Below, piece after piece: positions 18,338-27,852 of a stretch of DNA of 64,000 nucleotides. The position numbers and the translations under genes were made by a program. The notes beneath the pieces were generated by a model that was given only the letters and a program-made list of their open reading frames with translations, searched no databases and was not told where the DNA came from. Each line of letters opens with the position of its first letter. The first letter of the stretch is position 1. Origin of the DNA: Entomobacter blattae (GTDB lineage: Bacteria; Pseudomonadota; Alphaproteobacteria; Acetobacterales; Acetobacteraceae); the NCBI RefSeq assembly GCF_014672835.1, contig NZ_CP060244.1, positions 2,637,843 through 2,701,842 of the forward strand, given 5' to 3'.

Positions 18338-19040
18338 CTATACCTATCCCTAACCTATCGCTGGCCAACACAAAGCAACCTCTCTTCCTCGTCGTCATTC
18401 TTTTCTTTTTTGAAAAATACGTACAATCTTAACAGGGGATATAAGAGTTTTTCCAATCAATTCAGACCCTATCACTAGAAGTTCATCTTACCAGGGAGGG
18501 GACCAAAGAGGAGAAAAGACAAAACGCTGCCCGTTTCGGACAAACCTGGTCTTTACCCTCAAAAAAAGCAGGATGAAAATAAAGGCCAGTATCGGGTTGG
18601 GAGGGCTGGAAGATTGTGGTGATCACACCTGCAGAATCGGTCTGACCCGCTCTATTTTCTGCCTTTCTGTTTCTGCCTTCCTGCACAGCAGCTGGGCAAG
18701 ATAGGTACGGGTTTCCTCAAAAGAGATCGCGTTTGTTTCCGACGAGAGTGGGGTGGAGGCCGGTTCCTTCCATTTGGGTAATCGTTGCCAGATGCGAGTA
18801 CCATCTTCAATGCACATTTAGGCTTCAGTGCACATTTAGGGTGGGGCGCACGAGGTGAGGCGTATCTAAATGAGGGTATCTGGAGTTGGATATGTGGAGC
18901 GATGGAGGGCATCCAAGCCTATAAGGCGCCCAATAAGTGTTGGGAGAAGAAAAAGTATGAGAGCAGCCTTCTGTCCTCTGGCGCACTGGCAGAGAATGAT
19001 GAAAGAGATTAGGCAGAAATCAGCCAACAAAATGCCAATT
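18338..19040. other. 700-bp spacer with degraded coding sequence
   Basis: This stretch lies between the receiver gene and the kinase gene. Two minus-strand frames carry protein-like segments that look like one broken gene: one contains SFEETRTYLAQLLCRKAETE (around 18640-18720), the next VITTIFQPSQPDTGLYFHPA (around 18540-18610). A short direct repeat, TGCACATTTAGG, occurs twice near 18814-18838. I recognise no family and see no functional gene. Confidence 0.45.
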
Positions 19041-20618
19041 TTAAAGGAATTTTTCCCTAATATTTTGGGTAACGGGCAGAAAAAGCTGAAAGCAGCTTCC
19101 TTTCCCAACCTCGCTCTTAATGCTAATATTGCCCCCTTGCTGCTTAAGAAAGCTATAAACAATGGCAAGCCCCAACCCTGTGCCGTCCCCTCCATGTTTA
19201 GTGGTAAAAAACGGTTCAAAAATACGAGACTTCACCTCTTCAGACATGCCCATTCCGGTGTCAGTGACAGACACCATAATATACTGACCAGCTAAAAGCT
19301 CCTGGCCTTGTTCATTGGGCTGAACAGTATATTTCTCCACCGCGAGGGTAATTTCCCCTCCTACTGGCATGGCATCAACAGCATTTAGACAGAGATTCAT
19401 CAACGCCATTTCCAGTTGCTCTTGGTCAGTAAAGGCGCGATATGGGCCTTGCCCTTCCTGAGGTAAGTGATAGATAAGCCGGACTTGAGCAGATGTTCCC
19501 GTTTTTTTGTTTCTATCCTCAATCCTTTTCATTATGGCCTGCTCAAGCAGGGTATGTAGGCGAGAGAGGGTTTCAACAATATCAAGATTCTGGAGATTTA
19601 TCTCCTGTTGGCGGCTAAAACTTAAAAGCCGTTGGGTCAGTTTGCTTCCTTTCTGGGCAGCAGAAAATGCATTTTTCAGCAAGATACGGCCTTGCTCCTC
19701 ATGAACACAGGACAGCTGCTCCATCATCTCCAAGGATCCCATAAGAGAAGCCAAAATATTGTTAAAATCATGTGCAATTCCGCCAGCCATGGTTCCCAGG
19801 GCCAGCATTTTTTCAGCCTGCTGAAGCTGGATCTCAAGTTTTCTGAATTCCGTAACATCGTGCTCTATCACAACAGAAAAAGACCCCGCCTTGAACATGG
19901 TAGACAGGTTTATACGCAAAACATGCAGCCATTTTAAAGCCTTGTCTGAACTGGCATCACTCAGCTCTACCATTTCTTCTATACGGTCGGTGTGCTCGAC
20001 CCGATAAGTCACACGACGCTTGAGAGCGGCACGGTTTTTTTGTTGGCATTCTTCTTCTGTCAAGCCAAGGCATTCCTCAGCAGCAAGGCCAAAACTCTGA
20101 GCAGCCTGTTCATTAAGGCGAATAAAGCAACCCCTTTTATCCTTAAAAGCCAGCCCTTCTGTAATATTGTCTAACAAACCCTGCATTAACACGCGTTCTA
20201 CGGCCAAATCTTGTCCCATCTGGAAATGCCCAACGGCCTGCCTGACCATGGAAAGAAGCATGCTCTCCTCCCACGGTTTATGAGAAAAAAACATGATTCT
20301 GCCCTGGTTAAGGGCCGTAATCACGGCCTCCATATCGGCATAACCCGTAAGAAAAATAGCCGGAGCAGATGTAAACTGCCGTGCACGGGTCAAGAACTGA
20401 TCTCCATTCATGCCTGGCATTCTCTGGTCAGAAATAATGACAGAGATCGTCGTGTTGGTTTTAACAATCTCCAAAGCTTCAAAGGGGTTTCCCGTTGCCA
20501 CAATCTCAAATTCGTCTTCCAGAAGATCCGTCAGAGCAAGAAGAATTTCGGGCTCGTCATCAACCAACAGCACAACAGGTTTTGGGGTTTTTGGGGCGAT
20601 TAACGAAAATTTCAACAT
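19041..20618 (-). CDS. Histidine kinase with N-terminal receiver and PAS domains
   Basis: The 525-residue protein has no membrane segment and is cytoplasmic. Domains in order: a receiver (about 14-130, phosphoacceptor Asp64 in IISDQRMPGMNG, Lys114 in SHKPWE); a PAS-like sensor (about 145-260, ending FSVVIEHDVTEFRKLE); a HisKA dimerisation domain with His283 in GGIAHDFNNILASL; and a catalytic HATPase with NLCLNAVDAMP (N box), [21 protein letters not shown] (G1/F) and GTGLGLAIVYSFLK (G2). A receiver placed before the kinase is typical of kinases tuned by another kinase's phosphate. It lies 22 bp downstream of a second kinase gene on the same strand, so they form an operon. The signal is unknown. 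Confidence 0.92.
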   Translation of the reverse strand: MLKFSLIAPKTPKPVVLLVDDEPEILLALTDLLEDEFEIVATGNPFEALEIVKTNTTISVIISDQRMPGMNGDQFLTRARQFTSAPAIFLTGYADMEAVITALNQGRIMFFSHKPWEESMLLSMVRQAVGHFQMGQDLAVERVLMQGLLDNITEGLAFKDKRGCFIRLNEQAAQSFGLAAEECLGLTEEECQQKNRAALKRRVTYRVEHTDRIEEMVELSDASSDKALKWLHVLRINLSTMFKAGSFSVVIEHDVTEFRKLEIQLQQAEKMLALGTMAGGIAHDFNNILASLMGSLEMMEQLSCVHEEQGRILLKNAFSAAQKGSKLTQRLLSFSRQQEINLQNLDIVETLSRLHTLLEQAIMKRIEDRNKKTGTSAQVRLIYHLPQEGQGPYRAFTDQEQLEMALMNLCLNAVDAMPVGGEITLAVEKYTVQPNEQGQELLAGQYIMVSVTDTGMGMSEEVKSRIFEPFFTTKHGGDGTGLGLAIVYSFLKQQGGNISIKSEVGKGSCFQLFLPVTQNIREKFL

Positions 20619-20640
20619 GGCTATAGCCTCTTTTGAGAAA

Positions 20641-22500
20641 TTATTTTTTACCTCCTGCTACAGGATATCCCTTTTCTGGTTTCTGGCAGGGAACAAGAAC
20701 CACCATCCGTGTACCTCTTGTCTCATTTACATCCACTTCGATTCTTCCCTTATGGGCCTTCACCACATTATAGGCAATAGATAACCCCAACCCCGTGCCT
20801 AATCCCACTTGTTTGGTTGTAAAGAAAGGTTCAAATATCCGCTCTCTAACCTCTTCTTTTATCCCCTCTCCATTATCGGCAATAATAATGGCATAGCACA
20901 ACCCAAGATCTGTTTGACGAAGCTCTGTCTCTATCATGATATGACCATAGGAGATGCTTTTATGCTCCAGGGCTTCAGCAATCGCATCAGCTGCATTGGA
21001 AATAATATTCATAATGACCTGATTGAGCAAAGCTGGTTGGCACAAGAGAATAGGCGGTGCCGTAAGATGTTTTTCTACACTGATAATAGTACCCAGCTTG
21101 GGTTTAAGTAAAACCAACACAGTTTCCAGAGTTTCCGGAACGTTGATTTGCTGGTATTCTGCTTCATCAAGGCGAGAGAAATTCCTAAGCCTTTGCACCA
21201 GATTCCTGATCCGCTCAAGGCCAATCTCCATAGAGGCAACCCTGCTCTGGCATTTTTCAAGCATGGCGACATTTGCATTATAATAGGTGAAATTTCGCTG
21301 TGGGTCTAAACGCCCCTCTTGATTGTCTGAGACCCCATACACATCCTGAAGTTGGGATTCCATTTTTTTCAAAAGGGCCACTATGGTATTCTTATGAGCA
21401 AGAATAAAAGCCAATGGATTATTAATCTCATGGGCAATCCCCGCAACAAGTTCCCCTAAGGAGGCCATCTTGGCCGTTTGCACAAGCTGGGATTGCATAT
21501 GCTGCAACTGCTTGTTTTTATTTTCAAGATCACTGTTCGCACTGGCCAGGGCTTCAGCCAGGGCTGCTTTGGCTGCGTTGCCACGAGCCTCGGTTCGCGC
21601 CATTTCCATAACTGTTTGCCGGTCATGACGCTCGATCTCCAGCCTGCGTGTTTCATCTTGAAACAATTTTCGCTTCAAGAGAGTAGCGATGCGAAGGGCA
21701 AGGAGGTTACGCTCAACATCATAAGGAACCAGATCATCCACCCCTGCCTCGTAAGCAAGCTGAGCAAGATCCCTATCCTTTTCATGACCCGTTCCAAATG
21801 CTACGAGCCTAAGGGAACGCCCAGTGGTTTTCAGCATTCTTTCTCGCTGTTCATCAATAATACGGCAAAAGGCAATACTGTCAAAACGATAAGAGAGAAG
21901 ATCGACAATAAAACAATCGGGCCACTCTGCTATGGGGTGGGTGTCAGAATAAGCAAAAATCTCACAAGGGTCAGACAATGTCTGGACATCGTGCCCATCT
22001 TCCCTCAAAATATCTAGTAATACCTTGCTCTGATCCTCATCAGGATCCATAACGACCAGAATGCTGGCCCTGCGAAACCCCGTAATGGAAGGGCGGTTCT
22101 GCACCTCATCTTGCTGACGTAACAAGGCCCTTATCTTAAGGATTAATAATGCAGAGCTCGCTTGCTTGCTGATACAGTCATCAGCACCACTTTCCAGCCC
22201 CTTTCGCCCAATTTCCTCTCTGTGATTTTCGCTAATCTGAAGGAGAACCGGCAAAAACCAAGTGGCCGCCCCAATTTTGACCTGGCTTACAAGCTGCCCC
22301 CCATTCATTCCTGGAAGGTGATAATCCACCAACATTAAATCAGGCACAATATTATCCAGAGCTGAAAGTGTCTCTTCCGCATTGGAGAAACGGGTCACCT
22401 TAAACCCATGCTGTTCAAGCAGGGCAGAGGTTTGCCGGGTCTGCTCATCTGAGGCCTCAACTAAAACAATATGAAAAGGCTTGCCAGAATTTTTTTTCAT
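20641..22500 (-). CDS. Histidine kinase with two N-terminal receiver domains
   Basis: The 619-residue soluble protein has a first receiver (residues about 9-130, Asp59 in [13 protein letters not shown]) and a second, diverged receiver-like domain (about 145-280, Asp200 in [11 protein letters not shown]). A coiled coil follows ([12 protein letters not shown]), then a HisKA domain with His357 in [15 protein letters not shown] and an HATPase domain with [29 protein letters not shown] and [14 protein letters not shown]. The linker contains VRTEARG-like helical repeats ([20 protein letters not shown]), consistent with a signalling helix. It is the first gene of the pair and starts divergently from the gene at 22668. 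No DNA-binding regulator lies nearby, so the output may be protein-protein or c-di-GMP based. Confidence 0.92.
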   Translation of the reverse strand: MKKNSGKPFHIVLVEASDEQTRQTSALLEQHGFKVTRFSNAEETLSALDNIVPDLMLVDYHLPGMNGGQLVSQVKIGAATWFLPVLLQISENHREEIGRKGLESGADDCISKQASSALLILKIRALLRQQDEVQNRPSITGFRRASILVVMDPDEDQSKVLLDILREDGHDVQTLSDPCEIFAYSDTHPIAEWPDCFIVDLLSYRFDSIAFCRIIDEQRERMLKTTGRSLRLVAFGTGHEKDRDLAQLAYEAGVDDLVPYDVERNLLALRIATLLKRKLFQDETRRLEIERHDRQTVMEMARTEARGNAAKAALAEALASANSDLENKNKQLQHMQSQLVQTAKMASLGELVAGIAHEINNPLAFILAHKNTIVALLKKMESQLQDVYGVSDNQEGRLDPQRNFTYYNANVAMLEKCQSRVASMEIGLERIRNLVQRLRNFSRLDEAEYQQINVPETLETVLVLLKPKLGTIISVEKHLTAPPILLCQPALLNQVIMNIISNAADAIAEALEHKSISYGHIMIETELRQTDLGLCYAIIIADNGEGIKEEVRERIFEPFFTTKQVGLGTGLGLSIAYNVVKAHKGRIEVDVNETRGTRMVVLVPCQKPEKGYPVAGGKK

Positions 22501-22667
22501 CTTGTTTTAAGCTTCTTTTTAGTGATAACCGCCATAATAACAGTATCTCTCAATGTGTTTCATCGATGGAATTTTACTTTATTGCTTGCCCCCACCATTT
22601 TAGTTAAACTAAAACAGTGTTGCAAAAACTATTCAGGCCAAATCCAAAAGTAAAGTAATGCACCTCT

Positions 22668-23087
22668 ATGAACAATATCTTCTCCCGCCTTCAGGATAAA
22701 ACCCCAACCCCTTTATCGTCTGCTCCAAGCAACCACCCTGCCCCTATAACCTCTATTTTCTCTCTACGAACAATCCTGTGGGCGATTATACACTGCGCCT
22801 TTTATTTTACACAGCAATTGGCTGAACTGCTGGCCCCGCTTTTTCTTATTGTGGGTATAGGCTGGAGCTTTCTGCCCCACACCTTACAGGAACTAGGCCA
22901 AAAACTGGCCAGTGCTGAACCGCAAGCCTCTCATCTGGCAGAGCCCCTTTCACATATTATTCCCAGTGAAATTACCATCTCTCATTACACCCTAACCCCA
23001 CACGGCCTGATCGTTGACGGACTTCTGCTTATGCTTTTAGCAGCCATTGGGGCAACCGTCAGTGCCCTCGCTGCCCGCGAACTCTAA
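22668..23087 (+). CDS. Uncharacterised small membrane protein upstream of ftsEX
   Basis: The 139-residue protein has a short polar N-terminus followed by two strongly hydrophobic segments (ILWAIIHCAFYFTQQLAELLAPLFLIVGIGWSF region, and LLLMLLAAIGATVSALAA near the C-terminus). The loop between them carries SHIIPSEITISHYTLTPHG, which would lie in the periplasm or cytoplasm depending on topology. I do not recognise the family. It stands about 200 bp before ftsE on the same strand, separated by a heptanucleotide repeat. A role in envelope or division is possible but is inferred only from position. Confidence 0.65.
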   Translation: MNNIFSRLQDKTPTPLSSAPSNHPAPITSIFSLRTILWAIIHCAFYFTQQLAELLAPLFLIVGIGWSFLPHTLQELGQKLASAEPQASHLAEPLSHIIPSEITISHYTLTPHGLIVDGLLLMLLAAIGATVSALAAREL

Positions 23088-23124
23088 AAAAGCCTTCGGG
23101 ATTAAACATCCTTGCTGCCATCGG

Positions 23125-23224
23125 CTTATCTCTTATCTCTTATCTCTTATCTCTTATCTCTTATCTCTTATCTCTTATCTCTTATCTCTTATCTCTTATC
23201 TCTTATCTCTTATCTCTTATCTCT
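23125..23224. repeat. Heptanucleotide tandem repeat (CTTATCT)14.3
   Basis: Fourteen consecutive identical copies of the 7-bp unit CTTATCT run from 23125 to 23222 and are followed by two more bases of the unit. It lies in the 207-bp spacer between the small membrane protein and ftsE, about 70 bp ahead of the ftsE start, so its length could affect ftsEX expression. The unit size equals that of the repeat at 36041. Confidence 0.98.
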
Positions 23225-23294
23225 AAGAGGATCAGCTTGCCTTTAATTTTTTGCAAATCAGAAAAATCTTTTCCTCCAAGAAAAGAGAGCCCCT

Positions 23295-23963
23295 ATGATC
23301 CGGCTGGATAACGTAAGCGTTCGTTATAAACGTTCATCTCACTTACAAACGCCCTTACAAAACGTAAACCTTACAATTGGGCAGGGGGGGTTTCGCTGGC
23401 TTATTGGGGATTCCGGTGCAGGAAAAACAACCCTTTTACGGGTTATTCACCTCCAAGAGCGCCCAAGCTCTGGGGAGCTTGAAATACTTTCTACACCGAT
23501 CAACTATAAAAAACGCCATATCCTTACCGACCTGCGCCAGAAAATGGGAATGGTGCATCAGGATTTCCAGCTGCTGGAGGAGCTGACAGCCTATGACAAT
23601 ATCGCCCTCCCCCTGAGGCTTAAACATATTGGTGAACAAGAGATTCAAAAAAAAGTCCTGCCACTATTAGACTGGCTTGATCTTTCTGAAAAAGCCCATA
23701 CCATTCCCTCTAAACTCTCTGGGGGTGAGCAACAACGCATTGCCATTGCCCGCGCACTTGTTATTCGCCCTTCTATCCTACTTCTAGACGAACCAACCAG
23801 TGCACTAGACCAAAACCAGATATTGCGTTTCATGGAGTTGGTAAAAACATTGAACGAGCAAAAAACAACGGTTATTTTTGCAACTCATAATACTGCCCTA
23901 ATCAATCAGTTCCCCGCCCGCCACATTCACATGAAAAAGGGGCAAATCACCGATGAAGGATAA
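23295..23963 (+). CDS. ftsE: Cell division ATP-binding protein FtsE
   Basis: The 222-residue ABC ATPase has Walker [13 protein letters not shown]-loop [21 protein letters not shown], signature [15 protein letters not shown], Walker [13 protein letters not shown] and a switch His in [10 protein letters not shown]. The Q-loop text is characteristic of FtsE. With FtsX it forms a membrane complex that controls peptidoglycan hydrolases at the septum. The start ATG is preceded by AAGAGAG. It overlaps ftsX by 11 bp. Confidence 0.95.
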   Translation: MIRLDNVSVRYKRSSHLQTPLQNVNLTIGQGGFRWLIGDSGAGKTTLLRVIHLQERPSSGELEILSTPINYKKRHILTDLRQKMGMVHQDFQLLEELTAYDNIALPLRLKHIGEQEIQKKVLPLLDWLDLSEKAHTIPSKLSGGEQQRIAIARALVIRPSILLLDEPTSALDQNQILRFMELVKTLNEQKTTVIFATHNTALINQFPARHIHMKKGQITDEG

Positions 23964-25155
23964 ACACCTGAATCCTTCAGATCACTCCCGCTCATCAGAT
24001 GGGCTTTCCTTACGGAAAACCCTTGTAAGCCGGCTGCTTCCCTTTATGGTGGCTGCCATGGGCCTATTGGCCTCCTTTGCCTTTGCAGGATCTTATGGGG
24101 CCCATATTTTAGCCAAGCGTTGGGTTAATGGAGCGGCCTCTGTCATTATTTTTCAAGTCCCAAAACTTCCTGCCGTTAAACTTCCCCCCATCGCCCAAAA
24201 ATCTTCTTCCCCTCAAACGCCTTCTGCTGAGAATGCAAACTCTCACGAAGCTTCCCTGCCAGAAACACGAACCCAAACCCTCATGGCTTTACTGACTCAA
24301 CCCAACAAGGCCATTCTCTCCGTACATCAACTCAGCGCTGAAGAAATTCACGGCCTGCTGACACCTTGGCTCGGGCTTTCCCCTTCTGCCCCCCATGCTG
24401 CTCCTTTGCCCTTACCCGCGCTTCCGAATGAGAGCCAAAATAAGGACCCCACCACGTCTTCTCAAAAACAAAACCTTTTCTCCCTTCCCCTCCCCGACCT
24501 AATCAAGGTTCATTTAGCCCCCAATGCGGCCCTCCCTGAACCTATTATTCAGCAATTTCACCATCTTGTTCCTGATGGCTCCATCGAAAGAAGTACCCAA
24601 TGGAGTACCCGCCTCCATGTTTTGGCGATCAGTTTGCAGCTCTGTATAACCATAGCCTTAGGAGTAGTCGTGGCCATTTCCATTGCTGTTATTACCATCG
24701 CCACCAAAGCCGGCATTACTGCCCGTAAAAATGCCATCGGCATTATCCATTCCCTCGGGGCATCAGATGGATATATTGCCCATCGTTTTTCCCGTCGGAT
24801 CGCCTTTTTAGCCTTTTTAGGCGGGCTTGCAGGCACACTCCTTTCCCTTCCCTTTCTGATATTTTTGGCCCAAGTGGTTGAACCTTTCTCGAAAGGTGCG
24901 CTGCAAAACCCCTCTTCTCTCCCTGCATTGGCACTCCCCACCACCACTTTGAATAAGCTGATCACCACCCACCAGCATTTGGCACCCGTTCTACCATCTC
25001 GGACTACCACTGCCCATACGCTTTGGTTTGAACCCGCTGTTGCGCTTTCCTCTCCATTGCTTATATCCTTATTGATGATCCCTTTCATTGCTGCCTTTAT
25101 TGGGTGGGTAACAACACAGATTACTGTTAGAACATGGCTCAAACGTCTTCTCTAA
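23953..25155 (+). CDS. ftsX: Cell division protein FtsX
   Basis: The 400-residue membrane protein has the FtsX layout: one N-terminal membrane segment (residues about 30-50), a large, Pro/Ser-rich periplasmic region (about 60-210) and a C-terminal block of three membrane segments. The cytoplasmic segment KNAIGIIHSLGASDGYIAHRFSRR between the second and third helices is the conserved FtsX-domain motif. It forms the membrane part of the FtsEX complex. Length is above the usual 300-330 residues owing to the periplasmic insert. Its 3' end overlaps the next gene by 22 bp, so the run ftsE-ftsX-DUF218-acyltransferase is one operon. Confidence 0.9.
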   Translation: MKDKHLNPSDHSRSSDGLSLRKTLVSRLLPFMVAAMGLLASFAFAGSYGAHILAKRWVNGAASVIIFQVPKLPAVKLPPIAQKSSSPQTPSAENANSHEASLPETRTQTLMALLTQPNKAILSVHQLSAEEIHGLLTPWLGLSPSAPHAAPLPLPALPNESQNKDPTTSSQKQNLFSLPLPDLIKVHLAPNAALPEPIIQQFHHLVPDGSIERSTQWSTRLHVLAISLQLCITIALGVVVAISIAVITIATKAGITARKNAIGIIHSLGASDGYIAHRFSRRIAFLAFLGGLAGTLLSLPFLIFLAQVVEPFSKGALQNPSSLPALALPTTTLNKLITTHQHLAPVLPSRTTTAHTLWFEPAVALSSPLLISLLMIPFIAAFIGWVTTQITVRTWLKRLL

Positions 25156-25784
25156 ACAGACTTTCAAGCAAGTACAAAAAAATTGCCCTAGGAACCACCA
25201 TGGTTTTGGGTGGTATGACCTTGGCATGGCTCGTAGGATTTACCTGGTTTTTTGCAGATTCTCAAAAAATGCGTCCCCTGCCTCCCTTTCCAGTGGATGG
25301 CATAGTGGTTTTAACAGGCGGCCCCAACCGCATAGAAACAGCCCTCTACCTTCTTAAGAAAAACAAGGCAAAATATTTGCTTATTTCAGGGGTTAACCAA
25401 GAAACAACCTTAGATGAGCTGCAAAGACTTATCCCAGCAGAGATCTCCCCTGCCTTAAGGCAACGAATTGTACTGGGCCACCATGCCTTAACCACCCTTG
25501 GCAATGCTGCTGAAACAACAAGCTGGGTTCAGGCCAACGATATGAAAAGCCTTATTGTCGTAACAGCAGGCTACCATATTCGCCGAGCAATGACAGAAAT
25601 GCGGGCCGTGCTACCACAAACAGCCCTGTACCCCTACAGTATTAATTCCCCCATTATGAAACAACCTTATACCTCCCACGCCTTATATCTTTATATGCGA
25701 GAATATATGAAATTTATTGTAGCCTACTTAGGTCTTACTCGTACCTACTCCCTTCTTTTTCATACCCACCCTTCACTCTCATGA
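25134..25784 (+). CDS. DUF218 (YdcF/SanA-like) membrane-anchored protein
   Basis: The 216-residue protein has a single N-terminal membrane segment (TTMVLGGMTLAWLVGFTWF) and one DUF218 domain: DGIVVLTGGPNRIETALYLLKK, LLISGVNQETTLDEL, TLGNAAETTSWV and VVTAGYHIRRAMTEM. The conserved acidic and histidine residues suggest an enzymatic pocket, and family members are linked to cell-envelope integrity and vancomycin tolerance, but the reaction is unknown. It is encoded within the ftsEX operon, overlapping ftsX by 22 bp and the acyltransferase gene by 4 bp, an order frequent in alphaproteobacteria. Confidence 0.9.
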   Translation: MAQTSSLNRLSSKYKKIALGTTMVLGGMTLAWLVGFTWFFADSQKMRPLPPFPVDGIVVLTGGPNRIETALYLLKKNKAKYLLISGVNQETTLDELQRLIPAEISPALRQRIVLGHHALTTLGNAAETTSWVQANDMKSLIVVTAGYHIRRAMTEMRAVLPQTALYPYSINSPIMKQPYTSHALYLYMREYMKFIVAYLGLTRTYSLLFHTHPSLS

Positions 25785-26485
25785 CCCTCATTCGTTCTAT
25801 TATTTTCCTACTTTATTTTATAATGCTCACCCTGATGATGGGTGTTTTGGCTTTTATCATACGCTGGTTTATACCCCATTATGCCCTAGCCTATGCTAAA
25901 TGTTGGACGGCCCTTTCCATTTTTGGGCTTAAATGGATATGCCACATTCAAATTGATGTTCAGGGATTAGAGAAATTGCCACAAGATAGGCCTTTTCTTA
26001 TTGCCTCCCAGCACCAGTCTGCCTTTGATACATTGGTATGGATGAATATCCTTTCCCGACCGGCCTATATCATGAAGCATGAGTTAACCCGTATCCCACT
26101 TCTGGGCCCCATGCTCCTTCTGGCAGGAATGATCCCCATCGACCGCAAGGGCGGAAGTGCTGCACTGAGAAAGCTTACTGCTACAGCCATTGAAAAAGCA
26201 GCCCAAGGCTTTCAGATTATTATTTTCCCGCAGGGAACCCGCACCTCCTATGGAGAGCATCTGCCCATTCAGCCCGGAATTGCCCTTTTAGCTAAGGAAA
26301 CGAAACTTCCCATTTTTCCAGTTATCACCAACTCTGGCCTGCACTGGCCTAAAAAGGGAATATTAAAATTTAGGGGCACTATATACATCCGTGTTGGCCT
26401 CCCCCTTTCTCCCACCCTTCCCCGTAAGGAGCTTCTTACCACCTTACAGGAAACATGGGAGAAAATGGAGAAACAACCCTTTTAG
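25781..26485 (+). CDS. 1-acyl-sn-glycerol-3-phosphate acyltransferase (PlsC family)
   Basis: The 234-residue protein has an N-terminal membrane helix (SIIFLLYFIMLTLMMGVLAF), the catalytic HQSAFD (H-x4-D) box, the substrate-binding PIDRKGGSAALRK and FPQGTRTSYGE (motif III), and VITNSGLHWPKKG. PlsC enzymes add the second acyl chain to lysophosphatidic acid, giving phosphatidic acid, the precursor of the phospholipids made by pssA/psd and glp-linked pathways in this window. The gene overlaps the DUF218 gene by 4 bp (ATGA). Other lysophospholipid acyltransferases share these motifs, so the acceptor is inferred. Confidence 0.9.
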   Translation: MTLIRSIIFLLYFIMLTLMMGVLAFIIRWFIPHYALAYAKCWTALSIFGLKWICHIQIDVQGLEKLPQDRPFLIASQHQSAFDTLVWMNILSRPAYIMKHELTRIPLLGPMLLLAGMIPIDRKGGSAALRKLTATAIEKAAQGFQIIIFPQGTRTSYGEHLPIQPGIALLAKETKLPIFPVITNSGLHWPKKGILKFRGTIYIRVGLPLSPTLPRKELLTTLQETWEKMEKQPF

Positions 26486-26647
26486 CCAACCACTCCTCTC
26501 CTCAGCGCCTCTCCACAGAGAAAGATTAAGGCCTAAACAACGGTAAGCAGCCCTTAAAGGGAGGGAATTTATTAGAGAAGGTTTTATTAAACGAACCAAA
26601 AAATCCTTTAAGATAAAGACAATGACACAAAATGGGGTTTGGCCAGT

Positions 26648-27748
26648 TTATACCCCATTATTACGCAATACTGTACGTAAATCCCTGACGACGGGGAAAA
26701 CCTCTACATTCCAATCTTTTTTGCCTTGATCAATCCAGGCCTTTTGCTCAAGCTCAACAATGTCCTTATCTTCTAGAAAAATCTTGTAGGTAAACAGGCC
26801 AAAAACGGGCCAGATTGCATCAATCAGAAAAGGGGTTTTAGGACGTTTAACAGAAAGAAGCCCAAAGGCCTTTGTCTTTTCCTGATTTTTTCCCTGCGGT
26901 AAATAACAAACCCACAAACTAATCATATCGGTTCCATCTTTACTGGTTACCCGTAAAGTTTGATAAGGATATTCGGTACGGATTGTAACAATTTCATCAA
27001 TAGGTTGCTGACCATCTTCATATTGATGGTGTTTACCAAAAATTAAGGCTTCTGCCAGAGGTTGCTTATTTCCCACACGGGCAAAGCTATATTTCACCTC
27101 AATAAAATTATCGCCCGTTTGTTTCCCTAAAAACCGAGCCTTGATCCGCCCCATAATATTTCTGTGTAAAAACTGATGGTTCATATCAATCAAGTTTTCA
27201 TGCATGAAAGTATAGTGGCAGTTTACTCGTGGGTTAAACTTGCGTGTTTTATAATCAGGATTAGCGGTTTCTGCCAGTTTAGGCAAAGGGGTAGTGGCAG
27301 CCTTGGTCTTATCCCCAGGAAAAATAAACACTACACCGTTCTGCTCTTGACAAGGATAAGCACAGACTCCATTTGGCAATTTCCCCTTGCCCAAATAAGG
27401 AACATCAACACATTTTCCTGTGGTATCAAAGGTCCACCCATGATAGCAACACCGAACGGCCTGCCCTTCTACCACCCCCTTGCTCAGAGGCACTTGCCGA
27501 TGAGAGCAGCGATCTTCCAGAGCAAAAATCTCTCCATTTTCAGGACGCACCAAAACAATGGGCTCACCTGCAAACTCCACCGCATGGGCTTTGCCACGAT
27601 CAATCTCGTATGACCACGCGATGGGATACCAATAATTGGGGTTGGCCTTTACGGTACGGAGGTCTTTTTCTCCTCCCTGTAAAATACCATTTTCTGAGTC
27701 TGAAGTAATAATATCTTCCTTAAAATCGTTTTCTTCCAAATGAGTCAT
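26648..27748 (-). CDS. Rieske 2Fe-2S aromatic-ring-hydroxylating-type oxygenase
   Basis: The protein has about 366 residues. The N-terminal Rieske domain shows CSH-x16-CxxH (Cys81, His83, Cys100, His103 from the chosen start). The catalytic domain carries HENLIDMNHQFLHRNIMG, the mononuclear iron site of the VanA/PaO-like oxygenases. Such enzymes use O2 and an external reductase to hydroxylate or demethylate a substrate, which is unknown here; no reductase is adjacent. The frame opens at ATG 27772, but the ATG at 27746-27748 has AAGG 8 nt upstream and is the better start. The gene lies just downstream of the glpK terminator on the same strand, so it is a separate unit. Confidence 0.9.
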   Translation of the reverse strand: MTHLEENDFKEDIITSDSENGILQGGEKDLRTVKANPNYWYPIAWSYEIDRGKAHAVEFAGEPIVLVRPENGEIFALEDRCSHRQVPLSKGVVEGQAVRCCYHGWTFDTTGKCVDVPYLGKGKLPNGVCAYPCQEQNGVVFIFPGDKTKAATTPLPKLAETANPDYKTRKFNPRVNCHYTFMHENLIDMNHQFLHRNIMGRIKARFLGKQTGDNFIEVKYSFARVGNKQPLAEALIFGKHHQYEDGQQPIDEIVTIRTEYPYQTLRVTSKDGTDMISLWVCYLPQGKNQEKTKAFGLLSVKRPKTPFLIDAIWPVFGLFTYKIFLEDKDIVELEQKAWIDQGKKDWNVEVFPVVRDLRTVLRNNGV

Positions 27749-27782
27749 CACTCTATCCTTGTTACTCTTCATAAAAATAAAA

Positions 27783-27825
27783 TCATAAAAATAAAAACCC
27801 CTATCCTTCTAGCAAATGATAGGGG
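27783..27825 (-). terminator. Rho-independent terminator of the glp operon
   Basis: On the minus strand the stem CCCCTATC/GATAGGGG (27798-27805 with 27818-27825, perfect 8 bp) is followed by a long T-rich run. It lies about 28 bp past the glpK stop and just upstream of the Rieske oxygenase gene, isolating the two units. Confidence 0.85.
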
Positions 27826-27852
27826 CTTTATATATATTTTTTTTAAAAACCC

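Noticed and set aside
24558..25142. 194-codon minus-strand ORF inside ftsX
   Set aside because: It is an antisense shadow of a gene with clear FtsX features and has no protein-like motifs.
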